NCBI GenBank assembly: GCA_964584305.1
Contig: CAZOZL010000022.1
Location: 1 to 17,539 of the forward strand
Length of the DNA: 17,539 bases
From: SB11 sp964584305
GTDB lineage: Bacteria; Bacteroidota; Bacteroidia; UBA8524
Direction: 5' to 3'
The notes under the pieces are model-generated. The model searched no databases, was not told the origin of the DNA, and saw nothing but the letters and a program-made list of their open reading frames with translations. Position numbers and translations under genes: made by a program. Within the stretch, counting starts at the first letter, position 1. Every line of letters starts with the position of its first letter. Positions 7,187 to 13,526 of this stretch are shown here, one piece after another.

Positions 7187-7417
7187 TTAAATACCATCCA
7201 GTATATCTGCTAATGCTTTATCTTTATAGGTAACTGTGTTTCCCACATCGTGGGTGGTTAAATACACCGTAACTTTGTTATATACATTACACCATTCGGG
7301 GTGGTGGTTTAGTTCTTCAATGGAAAGTGCTGCCTTTGCCATCCAAGCCATTGCTTCGGTAAAATCAGCAAATTCAAAGGTTTTACATAGCTTATTGTTT
7401 TTTTCAATCCAATTCAT
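7187..7417 (-). CDS. phhB: Pterin-4a-carbinolamine dehydratase
   Basis: This enzyme dehydrates 4a-hydroxytetrahydrobiopterin in the cytoplasm and so recycles the pterin cofactor used by aromatic amino-acid hydroxylases. The 76-residue product is at the short end of the family but covers the core domain. Visible are the opening WIEKNNKLCKTFEFADFTEAMAWM, the active-site stretch ELNHHPEWCNVYNKVTVYL with His38, His39, Pro40 and Trp42, the third histidine in TTHDVGN (His56), and the closing DKALADILDGI. The gene stands alone, facing mazG, with the hairpin cluster at its 3' end. No phenylalanine hydroxylase lies in the window, so the role in pterin recycling is from family knowledge only. The symbol follows common usage for bacterial members. 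Confidence 0.92.
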   Translation of the reverse strand: MNWIEKNNKLCKTFEFADFTEAMAWMAKAALSIEELNHHPEWCNVYNKVTVYLTTHDVGNTVTYKDKALADILDGI

Positions 7418-7610
7418 ATGGTAAGTTACATATTATCATTTGTTTTGTCATACTAATGTCAATAGTTAGTCAGCAATTTGTCAGTATTTACTTTATAGTT
7501 TTAACTCCCCTCTATTTATTATACTCTTGCTGTAGTATTTTATTGTTTCCATAATTAGAAACTATATCTACCCAAAAGCCCTTACCTTTATAGGCAAGGC
7601 ATTATAGTTA

Positions 7611-7638
7611 GCAAACAGCCGCATATGCGGCTGTTTGC
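7611..7638. promoter_or_regulatory. 28-bp perfect palindrome just upstream of a promoter box
   Basis: The left half GCAAACAGCCGCAT (7611-7624) is followed without a gap by its exact reverse complement (7625-7638). It ends three bases before the TATATTTG box at 7642-7649 and so covers the spacer and -33 region of that promoter. It could be an operator for a dimeric repressor, or a terminator-like or cruciform element; there is no T-tract directly after it on either strand, which argues against a standard terminator. Confidence 0.7.
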
Positions 7639-7641
7639 GTT

Positions 7642-7649
7642 TATATTTG
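7642..7649 (+). promoter_or_regulatory. Bacteroidota -7 promoter box (TATATTTG)
   Basis: TATATTTG matches TAnnTTTG exactly and lies six bases before the ATG at 7656. The predicted transcript start falls within about three bases of the start codon. The 28-bp palindrome abuts it upstream. Confidence 0.6.
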
Positions 7650-7655
7650 CACCCA

Positions 7656-8528
7656 ATGGGTAGCAATTACTTCCAACACATTAGCGCACATATAAAGCAA
7701 CTGTTTGCTGGTGCAGTTATTATAGAAAATTCGCCGCTACTCATGCCCTCCCCTTTCAAAACTTTATTTCTTCCGCAAGAAAATATTGCCTTTCATATTA
7801 TTTCACTAAACCCCTCTTTTTTAAATTCCCTTCAAAGTACTTTTTTTTATGAGTGGGCAAACCACGCCGAAAAGCAAGGTGCACAGCCCATACATATTTG
7901 GGAAGACTGTTGGCTAACACAAAAACCAATTATTTTATCACAACTTTCATCATTAGCCAAAAAATCGACAACCGTTTTTGCCCGCAATACTATTGCCCAG
8001 CGCATTACCCAATCACAAGCCCAATTGTTTTTAAGCCAGCACCATTTAGGTGGGGCAACTTTAGCACGGTATAAATATGGCTTATTTCATAAAAAAACGG
8101 AAGAATTGGTGGGTGTTGCATCCTTTAGCGCACCAAGAAAATTTGTGCGTGATGGAGAAGCGTATCGCTCACACGAAATGATACGCTATGCAAGCAAAAT
8201 TGATACTACTATAACAGGCGGACTAAGTAAACTGCTAAAAGCATTTATTAATGATGCACAACCCGATGATATTATGACCTACGCCAACCGTGATTGGTGG
8301 ACAGGGAAAAGCTATTTAAAACTGGGCTTTAAAAAAACAGAATTAATGCCTTCCATCGAGTTTTGGATTGCACCAACGGATAACAAACGCTTTACCCATA
8401 AGCAAATTGCAGCAGCACTAAAAAACGAGTTAACACCCGATACTGAAAAACAGACCCTGCTACTGAAAAAAGGCTATATAAGGGGCTATAATAGCGGAAG
8501 CACTAAGTTTTTACTCACCTTAAAATAA
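7656..8528 (+). CDS. GNAT-like protein related to phage/homing-endonuclease-linked domain
   Basis: The 290-residue product resembles, from memory, a family found in phages and beside homing endonucleases, in which a nuclease-like segment is followed by an acyltransferase-like (GNAT) domain. The segment IHIWEDCWLTQKPIILSQLSSL (79-100) matches the family's E-D-x-W join. ARNTIAQRITQSQAQLFLSQHHLGG (109-133) opens the second domain, which continues with LVGVASFSAP, EMIRYASKIDTTITGGLSKLLKAFI (174-198), IMTYANRDWWTGKSYLKLGFKKT and a C-terminal KKGYIRGYNSGSTKFLL. The start at 7656 is chosen because the promoter box at 7642-7649 lies upstream. The N-terminal 75 residues show no nuclease motif I can identify. 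The stop codon lies inside a hairpin. The biochemical activity is unknown; I am fairly sure of the family likeness only. Confidence 0.75.
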   Translation: MGSNYFQHISAHIKQLFAGAVIIENSPLLMPSPFKTLFLPQENIAFHIISLNPSFLNSLQSTFFYEWANHAEKQGAQPIHIWEDCWLTQKPIILSQLSSLAKKSTTVFARNTIAQRITQSQAQLFLSQHHLGGATLARYKYGLFHKKTEELVGVASFSAPRKFVRDGEAYRSHEMIRYASKIDTTITGGLSKLLKAFINDAQPDDIMTYANRDWWTGKSYLKLGFKKTELMPSIEFWIAPTDNKRFTHKQIAAALKNELTPDTEKQTLLLKKGYIRGYNSGSTKFLLTLK

Positions 8529-8538
8529 GGTGAGTTTT
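8513..8538. terminator. Hairpin terminator overlapping a stop codon
   Basis: ACTCACCTTA (8513-8522), an AAA loop and TAAGGTGAGT (8526-8535) form a perfect ten-base stem followed by three T. The TAA stop of the preceding gene is the first three bases of the right arm. The gene on the other side (clpP) converges, so the stem could act in both directions, although the T-tract is short. ACTCACCTTA occurs again at 9489-9498 beyond the other end of clpP. Confidence 0.6.
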
Positions 8539-8646
8539 GGAGTACTATATATGTCAAATTTACCCGAACGAGCGGATTAAGTGGCTTATCAGAAAATAGG
8601 TGAAATCAAAAAAGGCATAATCAAACTCACGGTATATTAAATACTC

Positions 8647-9318
8647 TTACCGTTTACGAGTTAAAACTTCGTCAATCATACCGTATTTTTTAGCTTCATC
8701 GGCTTTCATCCAGTAATCACGGTCAGCATCTTTTTCTACTTTTTTATAATCTTGCCCGCTATGTGCCGCTATAATATCGTATAACTCTTTTTTTAGTTTC
8801 TTAATTTCACGGGCAGTAATTTCAATATCACTTTCTTGCCCTTGTGCCCCACCCATAGGTTGGTGTATCATTACACGGCTATGCTCCAATGCACTACGTT
8901 TGCCTGCTGCACCTGCACACAATAGTATAGCACCCATACTTGCGGCCATACCTGTGCAAATAGTGGCTACATCAGGTTTTATAAACTGCATAGTATCATA
9001 AATACCTAAGCCTGCATATACTGAACCACCTGGGCTATTCACATACATTTGGATGTCTCGTTTCGCATCCATCGATTCTAAAAACAGGAATTGAGCAATA
9101 ATTATGTTTGAGATATAATCATCAATGGGTGTACCCAAAAATACAATTCTGTCTGCCATTAGGCGAGAAAATACATCAATTTCTCTAAAGTTTACAGGGC
9201 GTTCTTCTATAACCGTACGTGTCATATCCTCAACAGAGCTGATATACTTGTCGGTAGCCATACTGTTTATTCCTTTATGTTTTGTTGCGTATTTGCGAAA
9301 TTCTTTACCAAAGTCCAT
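8647..9318 (-). CDS. clpP: ATP-dependent Clp protease proteolytic subunit
   Basis: ClpP forms the tetradecameric serine-protease chamber that degrades proteins fed to it by ClpX or other AAA+ unfoldases in the cytoplasm. The 223-residue product shows the whole family core: RIVFLGTPIDD (57-67), YVNSPGGSVYAGLGIYD (92-108), the nucleophile Ser127 in CTGMAASMGAILL, the catalytic His152 in SRVMIHQPMGGAQGQ and the catalytic Asp201 in DADRDYWM, followed by AKKYGMIDEVL. The N-terminal extension before residue 45 is common in Bacteroidota ClpP and may include a propeptide. No clpX or tig lies next to it, so the gene appears to stand alone. The upstream spacer holds an inverted pair TGGCAGA (9391-9397) and TCTGCCA (9442-9448) of unknown meaning. 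Confidence 0.97.
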   Translation of the reverse strand: MDFGKEFRKYATKHKGINSMATDKYISSVEDMTRTVIEERPVNFREIDVFSRLMADRIVFLGTPIDDYISNIIIAQFLFLESMDAKRDIQMYVNSPGGSVYAGLGIYDTMQFIKPDVATICTGMAASMGAILLCAGAAGKRSALEHSRVMIHQPMGGAQGQESDIEITAREIKKLKKELYDIIAAHSGQDYKKVEKDADRDYWMKADEAKKYGMIDEVLTRKR

Positions 9319-9526
9319 ATTAAAAATCTATTTAAAGTTATTTGTGTAGCAAGCAACAAAAAAAAATCCAAGTAGCCAAAACGGAAAAATTGGCAGACAC
9401 ATTTTTATAAAATATCCTTTCCCGCAAATAATGTTCATTTTTCTGCCACAATCACTAACAAGACTAATATATTAACGAATTGTATCAAACTCACCTTAAT
9501 ATATATTTTTCTGATGGAATAGTTCT

Positions 9527-9640
9527 AACTGACTGAAGTCAGTTTCTTTTAAGATTACAGTGCAAGTTGGGCGCGATATATGTCAAATTTTAAAAATTTG
9601 ACATATATAAAAAAGCATTTATCTATTTTTATGATATTGC
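9527..9640 (+). repeat. Palindromic intergenic repeat, copy C
   Basis: AACTGACT (9527-9534), a GA loop and AGTCAGTT (9537-9544) form a perfect eight-base stem. ATATATGTCAAATTTT (9576-9591) pairs perfectly with 9593-9608. Between them stands ATTACAGTGCAAGTTGGG. The unit closely matches copy A (95-200) in the same orientation, and where copy A has a mismatch in each stem, copy C is perfectly paired. The 331-base space 9319-9649 otherwise holds no gene; the copy lies just past the stop of the lipoprotein gene. Confidence 0.75.
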
Positions 9641-9649
9641 CTACCTTAT

Positions 9650-10357
9650 TTATCTAATATTTTTAACCCAAATATTTATATTTTGAGGTGCTTTTTCATT
9701 CCCTCCAAAATAGGGGAATAGCCTAAACTGTAATCCACTACTACAACCCCTCGCCATAGTAATAGGTGTATTATTATTTAAGTAAAAAACATATTGCCCT
9801 TTTTTGGCAACAATGGTGCAGGTATATTTTTTATTTATTTCTATGCTTCCCATAGAGATAAAACTTCGTGTGCCTTTTGCATAGGTATAAGCAAAAAGTT
9901 CTAACCCTTTTTTATGGAAACGCCAGCCCACACGTGCGCTATTAGTATGCTGAAAGCTGCTACAGTCACTAAAACCAAATAGTTTATTAATATCTCCTTG
10001 GTTTTCTCTTAGTTGGGTAGTGTATATGGCAGTACTATCAAACAATACTTTAAATACCATACTATCTACCGAAACAGATTTGAAACTACTTTGTGCGCTG
10101 GTTTGGCTACCTTTTGCAATGGTATATTTTGTGAAACCTTCTAAAGAATTTTGATCTTTTGGGGGATCTTCTTTAATAGGTGTTTCCACCTTTTGGGCTA
10201 TCACATTTGAGGGTTGCCCTTCAGGGTCAACCTGCTCTTCTTTTTGTTGTTGCGTATTTTGCGGGTTTTGAGGCGTAGTAATTTTATCATGCTCTTTTTT
10301 GCACGCCCCAGTAAAAATAAAAAGTAAAATCACCAGTGTTTTCATTGAGTTTCCCAT
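9650..10357 (-). CDS. Lipoprotein of unknown function
   Basis: This 235-residue protein has a lipoprotein signal peptide (MKTLVILLFIFTGAC, lipid on Cys19). The ATG at 10357 is preferred because AAAGGA stands about eight bases before it on the minus strand; ATG 10345, directly at the signal peptide, is the alternative. After a Gln/Pro/Lys-rich low-complexity linker (about 20-75) comes a compact domain with LFGFSDCSSFQHTNSARVGW, GLELFAYTYAKGTRSF, SIEINKKYTCTIVAKKGQYVFYLNN and LQFRLFPYFGGNEKAPQNINIWVKNIR. That domain plan (GFSDC, W-R, AYTY, FPYFGG) is one I recall from many Bacteroidota lipoproteins without assigned function, and it looks like a beta-sandwich. Location is probably the outer membrane. 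Its 3' end borders repeat copy C. Confidence 0.85.
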   Translation of the reverse strand: MGNSMKTLVILLFIFTGACKKEHDKITTPQNPQNTQQQKEEQVDPEGQPSNVIAQKVETPIKEDPPKDQNSLEGFTKYTIAKGSQTSAQSSFKSVSVDSMVFKVLFDSTAIYTTQLRENQGDINKLFGFSDCSSFQHTNSARVGWRFHKKGLELFAYTYAKGTRSFISMGSIEINKKYTCTIVAKKGQYVFYLNNNTPITMARGCSSGLQFRLFPYFGGNEKAPQNINIWVKNIR

Positions 10358-10436
10358 ATATATCGTCCTTTAGTTCACCTGTATCTTTAAGTGTTCACTC
10401 ACCATACTTGCGCTACTAAAGGCACTATGGTTTAAG

Positions 10437-11231
10437 TTATAAATCTTTTGCCGTAGCTATTAACTCGGCTATATCCAATACTTGTACTTCTTTTTCTTTT
10501 TCGGCATTTTTTACCCCGTCTTGCATCATTGTCATGCAAAAAGGGCAAGCCGCTGCTATAATGGGTGCTTCGGTTTCCAGAGCCTCCTCTGTACGCTCAA
10601 TATTCACCTCTTTGTTCCCTTTCTCAGCTTCTTTAAACATTTGCGCACCCCCTGCACCGCAGCACAAACCATTAGTTTTGCAACGTTTCATCTCCACCAA
10701 TTCAGCATCCAATTTCTCTAACACCTTGCGTGGGGCTTCATAAATACCATTTGCTCTGCCCAGGTAGCAGCTATCATGGTAGGTAATTCGCTTCCCTTTA
10801 AACTCGCCTCCTTCTACGGTTAATTTCCCTTCCTCCATCAAACCCTGTAAAAACGTTGTGTGGTGTACCACATCGTAGTTGCCACCGAGTGTGGGATACT
10901 CATTTTTTAGAGTGTTAAAACAGTGTGGGCAAGCCGTTACTATTTTTTTCACTCCGTAGGCATCTAATGTTGCTACATTTGCCATAGCCTGCATTTGGAA
11001 CAAAAACTCGTTGCCAGCTCGTTTAGCAGGGTCGCCTGTACAGGTTTCCTCTTGTCCCAGTATTGCAAACTTTATCCCAGTGTGATGCAAAATTTTCGCA
11101 AAGGCTTTTGTTACCTTTTGCGCTCGCTCGTCAAAACTTCCCGCACATCCTACCCAAAATAAAACTTCGGGTTTTTCGTTTCGAGAAGCCATTTCGGCCA
11201 TAGTATTAATTGTAAAGGTCTCGCTACTCAT
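10437..11231 (-). CDS. CCG-domain Fe-S protein (heterodisulfide reductase-related)
   Basis: The 264-residue product has two cysteine-rich CCG domains like those of HdrB, GlpC and LutA subunits, which hold Fe-S centres and pass electrons to or from quinones or thiols. Domain 1 has Cys29 (LFWVGCAGSFD), Cys64 (EETCTGDPAKR, only one cysteine where the motif classically has two) and Cys101/Cys104 (ACPHCFNTLKNEYP). Domain 2 has Cys155 (YHDSCYLGR), Cys190/Cys191 (GLCCGAGGAQMF) and Cys229/Cys232 (ACPFCMTMM). In Bacteroidota this gene commonly follows an HdrD-like ferredoxin-domain partner; here none is present beside it. There is no signal peptide, so it is cytoplasmic. A perfect nine-base inverted repeat lies four bases before the start codon. 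Confidence 0.92.
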   Translation of the reverse strand: MSSETFTINTMAEMASRNEKPEVLFWVGCAGSFDERAQKVTKAFAKILHHTGIKFAILGQEETCTGDPAKRAGNEFLFQMQAMANVATLDAYGVKKIVTACPHCFNTLKNEYPTLGGNYDVVHHTTFLQGLMEEGKLTVEGGEFKGKRITYHDSCYLGRANGIYEAPRKVLEKLDAELVEMKRCKTNGLCCGAGGAQMFKEAEKGNKEVNIERTEEALETEAPIIAAACPFCMTMMQDGVKNAEKEKEVQVLDIAELIATAKDL

Positions 11232-11235
11232 TGTA

Positions 11236-11267
11236 TTTTGTGATGTTAATACGATAATATCACAAAA
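11236..11267. promoter_or_regulatory. Inverted repeat in front of the Fe-S gene
   Basis: TTTTGTGAT (11236-11244) and ATCACAAAA (11259-11267) are exact reverse complements separated by 14 bases, and lie four bases upstream of the ATG at 11231. The half-site TGTGAT resembles CRP/FNR-type sites but the spacing is about one helical turn too long for a standard one. It may be an operator or a leader hairpin. Confidence 0.5.
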
Positions 11268-11446
11268 ACTTGAGAGTGTGAAATTATACTTTTTTTCTAA
11301 AGAAAAATACTTTTTAGTCTAAAAATTTTACTCAAATATGAAAATACATGGATACAACAGTATAAAAGCCCCACGAACACAAGAAAAATTGTGATTTAAA
11401 AAAATCTAAAACTTTTTACGTTTTAGCGAAAGTAAATAATCCTAAC

Positions 11447-11520
11447 CGACTTTAGCCGCTTTCTTTTTATACTGTAATCGCAACAAAATAGGATTTTAAT
11501 CCTATTGCAATGTAATTCAG
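11447..11520. repeat. Intergenic repeat with hairpin (site D)
   Basis: AATAGGAT (11487-11494), a TTTA loop and ATCCTATT (11499-11506) form a perfect stem. It matches the site B hairpin at 6930-6951 except for a compensated A-T to G-C pair change. Before it, CCGACTTTAGCCGCTTTC and TACTGTAATCGCAAC resemble the GACT-AAGTC and ATTACAGT parts of sites A-C in changed form. The rest of 11232-11548 is AT-rich and holds no gene that I can see. Confidence 0.65.
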
Positions 11521-11548
11521 CATAAAGAAAGTATTTCGACCACTCCTA

Positions 11549-13165
11549 CTATTTACCAAACCAAATACCCGTAGTTATAGCAAACTCCATGCGCTGGTTG
11601 GTCATATTACCTCCATTAAAATAATCGGGCAGTATGTTAAACGAATTATCCAACTGAGAATTTCTCACTTCTAACCGTAAATAATGATTAGAACGGGCTT
11701 TAAACTCTACCCCTCCCCCATAGGTCATGGTTTTTAAACCTTGTTTCTTGCCTTCTCCATTTTGCATTATAGGTGAAACCACGCCTAATAAATCTTCAAA
11801 ATATTCTCCTTTTGCAAAAAAGGCAAACCGTTTGCTTACCTTATAGCGAACATTCAGTACACCACTTACTGTACGCTGGTTAAGCTCTTGTATATAGTTT
11901 GCCGTAACCAAAATATCTATATGTTTCCTGTTGCTTGCAATAAAGGTGTTAATATAGGTGCGCGCTCTGCCTGTATTCATTTTAATATGCATACCGTTTG
12001 CACCCAACAACCAATGTTTTCCAGCATATATTTTTAGGTTAGCACCGAAAGAAGGCTGGGTATTAACTATATTCCCAATCATAAAACTTCTATCAGCCCC
12101 AAACACCGAAAATTTAATACTTTTTGCTTCCCAACTTAGCTTTGCCCCACTCATTAAAACAGGTTCAAAATAGCGAGTATAGCTATTTATACTATTAAAA
12201 TTGTTTCTATTACTAAAACTTTCAACACTAATTGGCGAGTTAAAAAAACCTACATCCAACCACAAGTTGCTAAACAATTTAAAACCCACATTGGCTTGTT
12301 GCATATACTTTAAATCAGTAGGGTAAACAGTATCTACCACATCACCATACTGCATTGTAAAGTTGCCCCGCAAACCAGTATCCCTATATACCGCCGCCAA
12401 TTGTATGGTATTAATACCTACTTGGTTGTGCTTGGGCGAGCTCATTGCATACTCTGCAAATTCTCCTTGCTTTTCTTTATCACTAAATTGTGCATAATAC
12501 GCATCCAAATAGCCTTCAATAGTAAAGGCTTTTTTGCTTGTGTTTACGCTATCTTTTAGTCTAATAACTGGCGGGGGTAAAGTATTTAGCTTATAAATGG
12601 GTGTACTACTGTTGGCTGATGCTGCAACAGCATTTTCTTGCTGGGCTGGCACAGCAGGGGTACTGCTATTTCCCTGTGATGAAACATTAAATTCATTATT
12701 GGGAGTTCCTATCTCTGCATCAGTAAGTGGCATATCTTCCTCGCCCTCGTAAGTATATTTTGTATTAATTTTATCTATTTTAATAAAAATACGCTGCCCT
12801 GGGAAAATTACGTTATCGTCCAACTCATTATACTTAGTAAGTATATCAACGGGCAATAAATATTTGTCAGAAATTAGGGTAACATCCTCATCTACCCGTA
12901 CTATATGTATCTGAAAAATATCGTTCTCCTTCGGGATATTAATCTTTAGCCTTGCACCTGCCGATATAATATTGCCTTTTATATTGTTTGCACTGCGAAT
13001 GGATGAAATAGAAACACCATGCTGGCGAGAAATTTTATATAACGTTTCTTTAGGCTTAACTACATGAGTACGCACACTGTATTCTCTTTGCTCAAAATTA
13101 TTGTGCTTCGCTGAAAGCGATAAAGAAAAAAACAAAAGCAGAATTAGAAATGTAAAATTTCGCAT
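11549..13165 (-). CDS. LysM domains fused to a BBP2-type outer-membrane beta-barrel
   Basis: This 538-residue protein starts with a signal peptide (MRNFTFLILLLFFSLSLSA). Two LysM-type domains follow: residues 33-76 (THVVKPKETLYKISRQHGVS to GARLKINI) and, more weakly, 86-130 (IHIVRVDEDVTLISDKY to GQRIFIKI). A Ser/Thr/Pro/Ala-rich linker spans about 140-205. From about 213 to the end lies a barrel whose opening IEGYLDAYYAQF and the stretch LRGNFTMQYGD are typical of putative porins of the OmpL-like BBP2 group; many alternating strands follow and the chain ends in aromatic IWFGK. LysM binds peptidoglycan, so the protein may tether the outer membrane to the wall while forming a channel. The fusion is the unusual part; each half is recognisable by itself. 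No operon partner is evident. Confidence 0.88.
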   Translation of the reverse strand: MRNFTFLILLLFFSLSLSAKHNNFEQREYSVRTHVVKPKETLYKISRQHGVSISSIRSANNIKGNIISAGARLKINIPKENDIFQIHIVRVDEDVTLISDKYLLPVDILTKYNELDDNVIFPGQRIFIKIDKINTKYTYEGEEDMPLTDAEIGTPNNEFNVSSQGNSSTPAVPAQQENAVAASANSSTPIYKLNTLPPPVIRLKDSVNTSKKAFTIEGYLDAYYAQFSDKEKQGEFAEYAMSSPKHNQVGINTIQLAAVYRDTGLRGNFTMQYGDVVDTVYPTDLKYMQQANVGFKLFSNLWLDVGFFNSPISVESFSNRNNFNSINSYTRYFEPVLMSGAKLSWEAKSIKFSVFGADRSFMIGNIVNTQPSFGANLKIYAGKHWLLGANGMHIKMNTGRARTYINTFIASNRKHIDILVTANYIQELNQRTVSGVLNVRYKVSKRFAFFAKGEYFEDLLGVVSPIMQNGEGKKQGLKTMTYGGGVEFKARSNHYLRLEVRNSQLDNSFNILPDYFNGGNMTNQRMEFAITTGIWFGK

Positions 13166-13470
13166 GAATACCCTAACATTTTAGCTACTTCAAAATAACT
13201 AAATAAGCACGGATTTATTACCCATATTGCCAAAAGGTTCTTAACACTATATTCTGTTCATCAGAAAAAATAGACATCGTTTACACTTGATATAGAAAAG
13301 AATATCCACACATAACGGACGGGTTTACAACTATAAAACCTTTCTTTACTCTATTTTAAACAAAAAAATCTTGCTCTGCTATGGAGTGAAAAAGTACACG
13401 CAGTGCACCGTACCACCGAAAAATTACCCCCAACTATTTGTTGCTGTAAATAGCAAAACTGAAACAAAAA

Positions 13471-13496
13471 AAAGCTCCCGAAAATTCGGGAGCTTT
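13471..13496 (-). terminator. Strong Rho-independent terminator of the PKD-protein gene
   Basis: AAAGCTCCCGAA (13471-13482) pairs perfectly with TTCGGGAGCTTT (13485-13496). Read on the minus strand the 12-base stem is followed by a run of T, about 30 bases after the stop of the PKD gene. The remainder of the 361-base space 13166-13526 holds no gene or repeat that I can see. Confidence 0.9.
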
Positions 13497-13526
13497 ACAC
13501 ACACAAACTATATAAGATATGAAACC

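Noticed and set aside
9391..9448. TGGCAGA and TCTGCCA upstream of clpP, considered as a sigma-54 or heat-shock promoter
   Set aside because: The second element of a -24/-12 promoter is missing at the right spacing, and the two words are 44 bases apart. It is kept only as a remark in the clpP entry.
11236..11267. Standard CRP site before the Fe-S gene
   Set aside because: The half-sites TGTGAT and ATCACA are separated by too many bases for the usual CRP/FNR arrangement.
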